Positions 13,501 through 22,744 of a stretch of DNA of 64,000 nucleotides are shown one piece after another. The DNA comes from Closterium sp. Naga37s-1 (taxonomy: Eukaryota > Streptophyta > Zygnematophyceae > Desmidiales > Closteriaceae): NCBI GenBank assembly GCA_947471745.1, contig CANJKZ010000093.1, positions 2,341,501 to 2,405,500 on the forward strand, read 5' to 3'. Position numbers and translations under genes: made by a program. The notes beneath the pieces were generated by a model. The model did not search any database. It was not told the DNA's origin and saw only the letters and a program-made list of their open reading frames with translations. Numbering within the stretch: the stretch's first letter is position 1; each line of letters opens with the position of its first letter.

Positions 13501-14969
13501 GGTTCAAGGAAAGAGAGGAAGGAAGTTTGGGAAGAATATGTGAAAGGATTAGGAAGGAGGGAATGGATTTTTAAGAGGAAGGAAGTTTTCAGGAAGGAGA
13601 GGTGGAGGGTACAGGAATTCGAGTGCAGTGACGCGACTGAAGCTGCCAGGGAGACTTCCACTGAGAGCCAAGCCTGAGAGCTCACTGGGATGGGATGCGT
13701 ACGAATCGGGGCACAGAAGCACGTGTTACCAGGGGAGATACGCAGTGGCAGGCAAATAGTTGAGACTTTATTTCGACGAAAACAAAATCGGAGAAGCTGC
13801 GATACGAACTGCCCCCCTCTGCAATAGAACACATATGCTGGAAGCTCGGGTTCCCTCCCTGCCGTGGGCTGACCAAGGCAGCAGCTGCACGCCCCCTCCA
13901 TGTTCTGGCACCAGACCCCCCTCTCACAGGTGCTGCAGACTTGTGGCATTGCCGATGGACTCAGGGATAGATCCATTGAAGGCGGTGCCGCTTAGATCTC
14001 TGTCGTGTGCCATGGCAAGCAAGTGGGTGGGGTAGGCACAGCTCATATGTGGGAGAGGGCGGTGGGAGCGGACAGAATGACGTAGAACAAGGTAATGAGA
14101 GCATGCATTTCGAAGCGAGAAGGAGCAAGGTGGAGCGGAAATAGATGCGTACACATATTGCAATTTGGGGGAAGAGCCGAGAATCTCCAAGCTTCCAGTG
14201 TGGCCAGGCAGATACAGTTCCTTGCAGAGAGGCATGCAACGCAAGAAGGTAGGGTGACTGTATGAAAGGCCTAAGGGAATCTCAAGATTGGTGCGCAAAT
14301 GTCGGATAATTATTATCGAGTATTGAGTGACGAAAGCAATAGATATGTGGGATATTCCCGACTGTGTGGGATTGAAGGACTCTTCTACAACACACGTGTT
14401 TGAAGTGGTGGTTCAGCGCACCCACAAAACAACCCATGTGATCATTTCTACTACCCTTACAGCCATCCCGGTGCCTCCATCCCAGCAGTGGTCTGCACTG
14501 ACAGAGTGATGGCTGTGATGGCTGCCGGCACGACTCCAGATGAATCAGTATTGTATTCCAATGCAAGCCTACACGGAGCATATGATTTTTGCAATGCAAT
14601 GCAAATGACAAAAAAAAGGCCTGTATGGTTTCAATGAAATCGGTGGCAATGCTGCCAGCCAGCAGCTTGACCAGTGCCTGCTGCGCTGGTATGGAAAGCA
14701 AAGTACGCTTGGCCTTCCCTCCCCCGATCAACCCCACCTCACTTCCTCCTTCCCCCCTGCACCCTCTACTCCTTTTCCAAAGCGCACATCTCATCACAGA
14801 GCTCACAGGTCGGAAACCATGCCCTGTGGGTCACACGTCACAGTCCCATAACTGCCGATTTGCCCATGGCCAATCGATTCTCCGGTTCTCTCCCACTCGT
14901 CACAGAACGCGTTTGCAGCGTTGTTCCCCCAGAAACCCCATGCTTTGTCCTGGGCAAGAAGCGCTTGCA
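1202..14969 (-). CDS. LRR protein with Cys-rich caps, AGP-like stalk and GPI-signal-like tail (multi-exon)
   Basis: Exons in transcript order: 14807-14969, 14153-14257, 13928-13999, 13613-13684, 12686-12781, 11960-12034, 11103-11171, 10640-10720, 10353-10424, 10006-10074, 8458-8523, 7838-7903, 7295-7351, 6565-6624, 5764-5832, 5404-5472, 4877-4963, 4572-4643, 4375-4446, 3765-3830, 3483-3548, 3004-3075, 2621-2692, 1794-1918 and 1202-1566. Each has an AG before and a GT after, and phases agree throughout, giving 751 residues plus an unseen first exon (signal peptide expected near 15 kb). Order: N-cap with Cys and a CDEW motif, 22 LRR exons of 57-105 bases (typical repeat LQGNAFSGPLP), C-cap with eight Cys, Ala/Pro/Ser stalk, hydrophobic tail. 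There is no kinase domain. Such LRR proteins usually act outside the cell in recognition or wall adhesion; that role, and GPI anchoring, are inferred. Very weak repeats may have been missed in the longer introns. Confidence 0.82.
1680..1772. repeat. (GT)n microsatellite in the last intron of the LRR gene
   Basis: Nearly pure TG/CA dinucleotides interrupted by AATTTG and TATG. The paralog has a related tract at 52385-52515, so the microsatellite predates the gene duplication. Confidence 0.9.
1794..1918 (-). CDS. Cys-rich C-cap exon of LRR gene
   Basis: The frame starts in phase 2 with NVSGTGLTCPAEGSKC and continues with CRLCFSFCSSC. It ends in phase 1, which is the phase needed by the stalk exon. 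The cysteines are spaced as in a disulfide-bonded cap closing an LRR solenoid. The paralogous exon at 52544-52668 has the same length and the same Cys positions, which supports selection on this module. Confidence 0.75.
2697..2766. repeat. CCATG/CCATAC pentamer-hexamer repeat beside an LRR exon
   Basis: Tandem CCATGCCATACC units lie directly upstream (minus strand) of the exon 2621-2692 and supply or replace its polypyrimidine tract. In the paralog the array is much shorter. Confidence 0.8.
4660..4800. repeat. 23-bp minisatellite in LRR gene intron
   Basis: Units close to GCAATGAAATGAGTGGCTTG repeat about six times. The same array is expanded at 63735-64000 in the paralogous intron, so copy number differs between the two genes. 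Confidence 0.85.
7088..7262. repeat. Pyrimidine-rich tandem repeat (CTCTCTACCCCCCTTCCCC-like)
   Basis: An almost pure C/T strand with loose 12-18-base periodicity, within the intron downstream (minus strand) of the LRR exon 7295-7351. No coding signal. Confidence 0.8.
7838..8523 (-). CDS. Two tandemly duplicated LRR exons (8458-8523 and 7838-7903)
   Basis: Both exons are 66 bases and read LSFNNLTG(T/A)VP with the same phase and the same GTGAGTCTCC donor context. Their introns are also alike: an AATATTAGGCTGTTGGGA block occurs at about 7600 and 8212, and a GAGAGGCATTATATGAACGG block at about 8020 and 8640. One LRR exon with its introns was therefore duplicated inside the gene as a unit of about 600 bp. 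Confidence 0.75.
8679..9035. mobile_element. hAT-like non-autonomous element 1 (357 bp, 8-bp TSD)
   Basis: The insert is flanked by an exact 8-bp direct repeat GTTGCGAC (8671-8678 and 9036-9043). The duplicated sister intron at about 8050 lacks it, which marks it as an insertion. It starts CTATGTGGAGAAAA, close to the start of the second element at 9262. Its right end has drifted, so the terminal inverted repeats are poor. It holds CTC-rich sequence and no gene. Eight-base target duplications are typical of the hAT superfamily. Confidence 0.65.
9262..9895. mobile_element. hAT-like non-autonomous element 2 (634 bp, 8-bp TSD)
   Basis: Terminal inverted repeats begin CTATGTTGGAAAA at both ends (18 bases with one mismatch), and an exact 8-bp target duplication TTGCCTGG flanks the element (9254-9261 and 9896-9903). 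The interior contains many TACG/CGTA-rich short inverted repeats and no transposase. TSD length and size fit a hAT-type MITE lying in an intron of the LRR gene. Confidence 0.8.
11425..11810. repeat. 18-bp minisatellite, about 21 copies
   Basis: Unit ATGCAATGCGCTTATGAG, with T/C variation at GCTTAYGAG. The period is a multiple of three, so open frames of about 160 codons appear on both strands; none has gene-like context. It lies in the intron between LRR exons 11960-12034 and 11103-11171. Confidence 0.95.
12340..12665. repeat. Purine-rich minisatellite (GGATGAGTGAGAGGGGAGG-like)
   Basis: About nine imperfect units of roughly 35 bases containing TAGGGATGAGTGAGAGG, ending in a poly-G tract near 12598-12612. 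It is intronic in the LRR gene. Confidence 0.85.
14807..14969 (-). CDS. N-cap exon of LRR gene
   Basis: Between the acceptor CCCCAG and the donor GTGAGC the frame reads QALLAQDKAWGFWGN, then FCDEWE and GTVTCDPQGMVSDL. This matches the plant LRR N-cap layout of an ALLAxK-like helix, Trp, paired Cys and a VTCDxxG strand. It ends in phase 2, matching the first LRR exon at 14153-14257. It starts with two bases of a split codon, so at least one upstream exon, presumably with the signal peptide, must exist near 15.0-15.7 kb. Confidence 0.75.
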
Positions 14970-15787
14970 CTGGGGGGCGGAAAGGCAGGAAGAAGGGGAA
15001 GACTGTCATGACTCGTCCACAATGGCCAACATGGATCAAGACAAGCAACTCCGCCCATGATGTCGAATGGACAGCTTCTCAACGTACTACGCTGACGAGC
15101 CCTGGCCGAGTGGTGTAGCAACTGCATGTTAGTCTTGGCTCTAACTATTTCTTTTTTAGTAGCTGCTTCTAGCTTTTTATTAGAAAACAGACGGACTTTG
15201 CAAGCAGAAAGCATGTCACGCTAGAGTAGTTGCTGAACGTTCAGCAATGTTTTCTGGCTTTGGCATATATTTTCCCTCGTTAAATAAATATATTTCATCA
15301 CAAAAATGTGTGTGTCTGAAAATCATCTGACGTTCCCACCGGCCGATCGTAGGTTTGACAAACGTTTGAAAAACGTACAGAAAACCTACAAAAAACGTTT
15401 GTCCCTCTTGAGACGTTTTCGAGACACTAATCGTATGTTTCCGCTCAATGTTTCTTGCCTGTTGCTGCAGCATTAGGGTTTCGCGACCAAGAGGGGTTGG
15501 AGCTGGTCTCGTCGCTTGGAAGAAGTGTGCTGTAAATTTGTTCTCGATATAAATGTCTCGTTTTTACTTCTGTGCATTGTTTGTTCCCATCAAGACATTT
15601 GAAGATAATTCTCTGAATTTGAAGATTCCACTAGGGAACATGTGTTTCCAAGAGTCATATTTAAACAGTGGTTATTAATTTTGCGCCTATTATATCAAAG
15701 AAATGCCTAAACATATCAATATTCTAGGATCAAAATCAACGTTTGCCAAAGTCACATTGGGTCAAACTTCATGACGATTGCAAGACC
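14970..15787. other. Intergenic region between LRR gene and transposase gene
   Basis: It should contain the unseen first exon and promoter of the LRR gene, which I could not fix. It holds a perfect 11-base inverted repeat, GACAAACGTTT at 15357-15367 and AAACGTTTGTC at 15393-15403, in an ACGTTT-rich stretch. From about 15480 onward the sequence is AT-rich without coding signal. Confidence 0.5.
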
Positions 15788-18700
15788 TCACCATACAAAT
15801 CTGTTGAGGAGGCTCACTTCATCGTCCTCGCACGAGGGTACAACGTGTACGAGACTAAGAATGCAGTCTACATCGATCACGGCATAATTATCAACGCCTT
15901 CTGTGGGTAGAAGACGCTTGCATCCCGTCGACGGGCATTGACGCTTGTCTTCGGTGTAGTACTCCACATATGCGCCTCGCCTCAGCTCACCACCCTTGTT
16001 GTAATGAAACAGCACAAGGCAACGGCCATACCACGGGGAACCCTTCCCTGCAGGGTTGATCGCGATCGCCGAGAAGTTCTTCTCGGCTGGGCTAGCCTTG
16101 ACAAACTGCCCCCGTGACGTCCATTCCATCTTGTCGTGTGGCGGAATCGCAAGTGCTGTGTGCACCTGACACCACGAGCATTGTACAAAGCAAATGGGAA
16201 AGCAGGGAAAGAGGGGGTGGAGAGCATAAGGAAAAGGGGGAATTGGCCAAGGATTGGGTGGAAAGCAAGCTGGAGAGGGGGAACGAGGGTTGGGAGGGGG
16301 TGGGAAGGAAACTGGAGAGGGGGAACGAGGGTTGGAGGGGGTGGGAAGCAAGCAGGAGAGGGGGAACGAGGGTTGGAGGGGGTGGGAAGCAAGCAGGAGA
16401 GGGGGAACGAGGGTTGGAGGGGGTGGGAAGGAAGCAGGAGAGGGGGAACGAGGGTTGGAGGGGGTGGGAAGCAAGCAGGAGAGGGGGAACGAGGGTTGGA
16501 GGGGGTGGGAAGCAAGCAGGAGAGGGGGAACGAGGGTTGGAGGGGGTGGGAAGCAAGCAGGAGAGGGGGAACGAGGGTTGGAGGGGGTGGGAAGCAAGCA
16601 GGAGAGGGGGAACGAGGGTTGGAGGGGGTGGGAAGCAAGCAGGAGAGGGGGAACGAGGGTTGGAGGGGGTGGGAAGCAAGCAGGAGAGGGGGAACGAGGG
16701 TTGGAGGGGGTGGGAAGCAAGCAGGAGAGGGGGAACGAGGGTTGGAGGGGGTGGGAAGCAAGCAGGAGAGGGGGAACGAGGGTTGGAGGGGGTGGGAAGC
16801 AAGCAGGAGAGGGGGAACGAGGGTTGGAGGGGGTGGGAAGCAAGCAGGAGAGGGGGAACGAGGGTTGGAGGGGGTGGGAAGCAAGCTGGAGAGGTGGAAC
16901 GAGGGTTGGAGGGGGTGGGAAGGAAGCAGGAGAGGGGGAACGAGGGTTGGAGGGGGTGGGAAGCAAGCAGGAGAGGGGGAACGAGGGTTGGAGGGGGTGG
17001 GAAGCAAGCAGGAGAGGGGGAACGAGGGTTGGAGGGGGTGGGAAGCAAGCAGGAGAGGGGGAACGAGGGTTGGAGGGGGTGGGAAGCAAGCAGGAGAGGG
17101 GGAACGAGGGTTGGAGGGGGTGGGAAGCAAGCAAGAGAGGGGGAACGAGGGTTGGAGGGGGTGGGAAGGAAGCAGGAGAGGGGGAACGAGGGTTGGAGGG
17201 GGTGGGAAGCAAGCAGGAGAGGGGGAACGAGGGTTGGAGGGGGTGGGAAGCAAGCAGGAGAGGGGGAACGAGGGTTGGAGGGGGTGGGAAGCACCTGCAA
17301 GACTTCCGTGTCGATGCCCGCCTTTTTTAGGCGCAGAACCATCGCACTCATGGCGGGTTCACCCAGCGTCAAGACGTAGCTCCGAAACACCGAGTCGGTG
17401 ATGTCCCCAATGACCATCCTCTTGTGGGTCTTTGTAAGCACCCTCCGGCCGGCCCGGCATGCCTGTCACCATGGTGAGAAGAGGGTTTGGATGGGGATGG
17501 GGTGGGGTGAATGGTGTGGGTTGAGGAGGGTGAAGGAGGGGGGGAAAGGGGATGGATGCAGGGGAGAAGGAGACGGCCAGGGAAGGGGGGAAATGGGGGT
17601 GGGGGAAATGGGGGTGGGGGAAATGGGGGTGGGGGAAAGGGGCCGAGTTTGTGGGGACAAAGAAGGGGATGGGGGGGTAGGATTTGATCACTGAAGTTTC
17701 GGCTGGGCCTATATCTGAATGCCAACTTAAGCAGAGAACAGGGAAATTCGGGGGGGAAACATGTCAGGGGAACATAGAGAGAAACAGAGCAGGGAACAGA
17801 GGAGGGCAAATAGAGAACGGAACAGAGCAGGGCAAACAAGGCAGACAACAGGGCAGGGAAAACAGAGCAGGGCACAGAGGAGGGAACAGGGAAGGGGAAA
17901 TGACTAGGGGAACAGAGCAGGGGAACGGAGCAAGAGAGGCGAGCACTGAAACAGATCAGGGGAAACAGTGAAGGGAACAGAGCAAAAGAACCATACAGGG
18001 ATTACCAGAGCAGGGAAACAAAGTAGAGGAAGGTGTGCAGGGGAACAGAGCAAGGGGGACATTCTATAAATTACCTCTTTCATCGAAGTCTCGTACGTGT
18101 TGTCCCCGCCGGCCTCCCGCGCTAGTTGTCTAACTACCGCATGCTCCAGGTGTTTCCGAACGATGCGATCTTCAACATTCTTCCAGTTTGTGCCACGTGA
18201 AGGACGCTTCACAGTGGTCTTGTGAGAGTGCTCGTAACAGTTCGACGAGTACTCGGCAGGGATTCCCCGAAGACGGATGGTTGATGGGAGGTGAACGAGG
18301 AGATGAATCTTCACTATTTTCCACTTTGACTTCTGCTTAGGGAATGCAACACGCAGAGCCTTCACCATGCTGGGGAGAGACAGTCGAGAGCATGCATGCA
18401 GTTAAGGGGTGGAATGCAGGCCAGTAAGGGAGAAACGGCACGAGGGAGGGGGGGTGAGGAAGCATGCAGTCAAGGGGAAAAAAGGGCAGGAGGGAGGTCA
18501 AGCAGGTGGGGTATGGAAGAACAAGGATGCAAGGGGTTAAAACAAGATGAAAGAGGGGGGGGTGGAGCATGGTGGCACGGTTGAAACAAGGAAAATGGGT
18601 GTATGTGGTAATGAATGGCTTGGAACCGACACAACAATAAGAGTAACCACCTGATGGTGGCGTCTTTCATCCATTTCAGGGAATCGTCGGTGTGATACTC

Positions 18701-21700
18701 AGCGCGAATGAACTCCTTATACCACTCGACCATGAGCACGATTGCCGTCCGGACATCTTTCCGTCCTGGGAGATCGATGATGAGAGGCAGGACCTGCATC
18801 ATCGCACGATGCTCTGAAGCTGAAAAGCAGGCAGTGGATGTGAAGTAGGCCCACGCCGATGGCAGACGGAGCACGGATGCTGGTGTGACCTCCTTCAACA
18901 TCTTGTATCGCCTAGAGGGGAGGAACAGTTCAGCAAGGCGCGGAAAGCAGCGAAGGAGGGGAGGAACAGTTCAGCAAGGCACGGAAAGCAGGGAAGGAGG
19001 GGAGGAACAGTTCAGCAATGCGCGGAAAGCAGGGAAGGAGGGGAGGAACAGTTCAGCAAGGCGCAGAAAGCAGGGAAGGAGGGGAGGAACAGTTCAGCAA
19101 GGCGCAGAAAGCAGGGAAGGAGGGGAGGAACAGTTCAGCAAGGCGCGGAAAGCAACGAAGGAGGGGAGGAACAGTTCAGCAAGGCGCGGAAAGCAGGGAA
19201 GGAGGGGAGGAACAGTTCAGCAATGCGCGGAAAGCAGGGAAGGAGGGGAGGAACAGTTCAGCAAGGCGCAGAAAGCAGGGAAGGAGGGGAGGAACAGTTC
19301 AGCAAGGCGCGGAAAGCAACGAAGGAGGGGAGGAACAGTTCAGCAAGGCGCGGAAAGCAGGGAAGGAGGGGAGGAACAGTTCAGCAAGGCGCGGAAAGCA
19401 GGGAAGGAGGGGAGGAACAGTTCAGCAAGGCGCGGAAAGCAGCGAAGGAGGGGAGGAACAGTTCAGCAAGGCGCGGAACAACTCACTCCAGAAGAATCTT
19501 CCGTTCCTTCGGAGTCAGCTTCTTCACAAGGCACTTCATGGCATGCAGCCATATGCCCTGCTCCCAGATGTGCATGATGTCCGGGGGCACAGCAAGGTAC
19601 GTGTTGCCCCAGAGAGTCTTTGCGAATCCCCAGTCCCACAAAAGGCTCTGCGTTGTGGGTCAAGGACACAACGTCACTATGGCGGGTCGGAGTAATAAAC
19701 ACAAACAACTGGCTGCGGATTGGAGTAGGTTTTCAGGCACACTAGCCAGTGCAGTATATGGTCGACATGGAGAAAAACCGGATGAGAACATCGGCGAGGC
19801 ATGCGGAACAAGCTGGGCAAGGCTTACCTTCACAAAGTGAGTAGAGGTCTTCTTCTTCACCGCCTTCAGCTTCTTTTTGGTTTCCGCTGATTTCATCTCC
19901 TTGTACGCATCCTGCTGACTCTTGACAGTTCTGAGGACGATGGTGTCTTCCTGCTCATCCAGGCACTCCTTATCAGGTGGCGTTTGAGTCAACTCAACAG
20001 TCATCTCATCCAAGTGCTCCTTATCAGCCAAGCACAACGAGCACGGATGGAGCGAGTTGCATGCCATCGTACATGTGACCTTAGAAGACTCCGGGTGATC
20101 TGTCACCCATGAATATAGAAGCGTGAATGCTCTATATTGCACACCGGCACTGTCTTCCACCATCACCCCGCCCCTACACAGCCGCCAAGGAAGGAGGCGG
20201 AAACAGGGAGGTAGAGGGGGGATGATGGGAGAACACGTCACAGATGTGAGTAACGGAGTGAGCACGGGCGGCCCTAAGCAAGCAGATGAAGAACGGTTAG
20301 GAAGATGGGGACAGCAAGCAGGGAAGGCATTAACATGACGGTGGCAAAGCATGCATGTACAGGTGGAATCGGAATGGTAACCGGTGAAGCATTGGTGGCA
20401 GGGAAGTTATGACTGAATACAGCGTTGTGACACGCATGCAAAGGAGGACCAGATGAGAACGAGGGTCAAAAAAGGGAGCGGTGAGGGTATGACTCAGGGA
20501 AAGAATATCAGAAGGGTAGTGGGGTGGAGTCGTGACGGCGTGGCGGGTTTAACCCAAAACCAGAAGGCTAATGATGTCACCTTTGGGTGACAGTAGTGTT
20601 GACTCACCCTTGCAGATGTGAAGCCGCCTATAAAATCTTGAATCATGATCTCTGCAGCGCGCTGGAACACTCGAACCTTTTCTTCCGGCGAGAGGTCAGC
20701 TGGGATATGAGGCAGAAGCCCGAGAAGCTCAGTGCTTCCTTCGAGCCACCTAGCCCATTCCGGAATGTTCCCAAAGGACAGCAGAAATGGGTGGGCAGAT
20801 TGGCGCCCGTTGTATGATAGATTGGTCTGATCCGAGAACAGAATGAGCGCTATAACTATGCCATACTTCCGCACCCTATCCTGCCACAGTGAATGAGAAA
20901 GTGAAGGAAAGATGTATTGGATCCTAGGTTTCGACGCTCGTGTCCGACACGACATGAGCTGGAACCGAACTTACCCAAGCCTCCAGCATCCAGTCCGTGT
21001 TTGCAGGGGTACTATAGCGGTGAACCCCATCAACCTTCCACTCTTGAGGCATGATGGCGAATCCCTTGACAGCTGACATCTTCTTAAACATGGCCTGGAG
21101 GAGCTGATGGTTATCAATAAGGAAACAAAGATGGAGAACAGAGGTGAAGGATTGATGCATCCATTGGTCGGAAGATTTGATCGTCATCACTAAGCACACA
21201 ACCCAACTCGTGAGTGATACGTGACAGCGCACCAGCGAGGCACTCACAGTTATGGCGTTTCGGCGTTTGAATATGAGAAACCCAATCTCGTGATCCACTG
21301 GGATCTCCTCGACGATCCACTCGTTCTCCGCTCCAAGGTCAAAGTCCCGCTCGTACTTCTCCAGGTCTCTGTAGCTGTTCCAATCGTCGAGTTGCTTTGG
21401 ATCTAATTTCGGATGTCTAACTAACTGTATCGTGTCGTTTATCGCCGCGTTGGTAAGGCCGTGAGAGCGTGCCAAGATGCAGATTTCAGCTTTAACATCA
21501 AGAACCTCCTCCGTAGGAGCCTCTTCCCCCACCAGGGTGGTGCTACTTGTAGGGACTGCATCGGGAACTCGCTCTGCCTGCAGCGGATGCTTCTCGACTG
21601 CATTCGGGCCTGTTGCTAAGGGAATCGACCGATGTGGCGCGGGTAGTGTGGCTCTTGCCAGCGGGACAAATCTATAATGCTGCTCCGCTGCACGACCCAG

Positions 21701-21835
21701 TTTCTTTCGTTTAGCAATCTCTTGAGCCTTGGCCCGTTGGGCCCGCTTACAACCATCATGGTTAGCTTGATGACTTGCTACTGATTGATAACAGTACACG
21801 CGTTTTTTACAGAACTCGCATGCCTGGGCCTCCAT
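15788..21835 (-). CDS. Plavaka-type (CACTA superfamily) DNA transposase, nine exons
   Basis: Exons: 21248-21835, 20975-21103, 20608-20880, 19828-20173, 19487-19647, 18651-18911, 18075-18369, 17295-17462 and 15788-16165, about 865 residues. A C2H2 finger (CEFC, 12 residues, HQANH) opens the protein. Then come the LDDWNSYRDLEKYERDFD region, LFSDQTNLSYNGRQSAHPF, GGVMVEDSAGVQYRAF with HPCSLC, VPPDIMHIWEQGIW and a C-terminal YVEYYTEDK segment. This order (finger, YPEQ/CPxC-like block, PPDxxH block) is what I know from Plavaka transposases, which cut and paste CACTA-like DNA elements. All junctions keep frame except 20608/20173, where the canonical sites leave one extra base; either a missed splice site or a real lesion. 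Introns carry minisatellites. Domestication is possible but no evidence favours it. Confidence 0.75.
16265..17290. repeat. 41-bp minisatellite in transposase intron, about 25 copies
   Basis: Units run from GGGAAGCAAGCAGGAG through GGGGGAACGAGGG to TTGGAGGGGGT and are nearly identical. The period is not a multiple of three and the unit lacks stops, so all frames stay open for over 400 codons; these are not genes. The array fills the intron between transposase exons 17295-17462 and 15788-16165. Confidence 0.97.
18915..19480. repeat. Second 41-bp minisatellite in transposase intron, about 14 copies
   Basis: Units contain GGAGGGGAGGAACAGTTCAG and CAAGGCGCGGAAAGCAGGGAA. The sequence is unrelated to the 16.3-17.3 kb array but has the same 41-base period. 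It fills the intron between exons 19487-19647 and 18651-18911. Confidence 0.96.
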
Positions 21836-22744
21836 TGGCCAAATCAAGTTTACCTAGGAGTGAATGGTGTTCAGCAACACCAGTTTGAGCTGTTTAGCAA
21901 GTCACACAAGGGTAGCGTTGATCGTAGTGGCGATATATTAGGTTTGGTCGAGGAACAAATATCTGCGCCAAGAGGGATGGGTGATCGGAGTTGCTTGATC
22001 CGTGTTTTGGGTGGGTCAGATTGGCGATTGGCCATCCAGTGTCAGTAACTGGTGAGCGATTGGTGGTGACGGTTCGTTACGTACTGCCTGAAGTGTTTGC
22101 GTCGGTGCTCATTGGTGCGCGACAAATCGCGCCCTTGGGCGAGAGCGCGAAGCGTCACAGCATTTCCCGTAAGCTGGGAAAGTCTGGATGCAATTTGCCA
22201 TGCCTGGGTGCGCCGTGTTTCAGGAAACAAATTGGCGCGTGTCGTTTCAGTTTGCAACATTGGCTCAAACATTCGCCCAATCGGAGGATAGGTTACTTGC
22301 CACAAACTACCATTTTGTGACACATCTCGATCCATAATCCGTCAGTGACTAATTACATCTCACGCCCTCTACGTTTTGACAGAATGGTTCACTGTCTGAC
22401 ATCATTTTCATTTTCAGTGAATGATGTCATTCGTGTCAGCCAACATCAAGCCGCTACACTGTCATTGGAGCAGAGTTTCATGTCAGGCGGCGCAACACTT
22501 TTCACCAAGTCCCAACAAAACCAAAGCCCCGCTACCCAACGACACCGTTTGGAGAATGGAAGACTGCACGAGCTGTGCAATAGGAAGTTGTGTAGTAAGC
22601 GAACAAATGGGACGCCTGATGGGTGCTTCTCGCCTCGGTAACGAATGTCCCTGGTGATTTTCCGGCTTACAAGCTTGCCAAGGAAATTTCAACACTCGCC
22701 TAGCGCAGAATCCTACTCCTCGCTAGAGTTTGCTGGGTTAAGGA
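21836..22744. other. Divergent intergenic region between transposase and Ulp1-like gene
   Basis: Both genes read outward from here, so it should contain both promoters. A perfect 10-base inverted repeat, TGACATCATT (22397-22406) and AATGATGTCA (22420-22429), stands about 320 bases upstream of the Ulp1-like start. No clear TATA box or additional exon was recognised, although small upstream exons cannot be excluded. Confidence 0.45.

Noticed and set aside
16092-17441. Open frames of 350-475 codons in several frames on both strands
   Set aside because: They are products of a stop-free 41-bp minisatellite in a transposase intron; only the short unique ends belong to exons.
18885-19840. Tandem arrays considered as CRISPR
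   Set aside because: Units are head-to-tail without unique spacers, and the context is eukaryotic and intronic.
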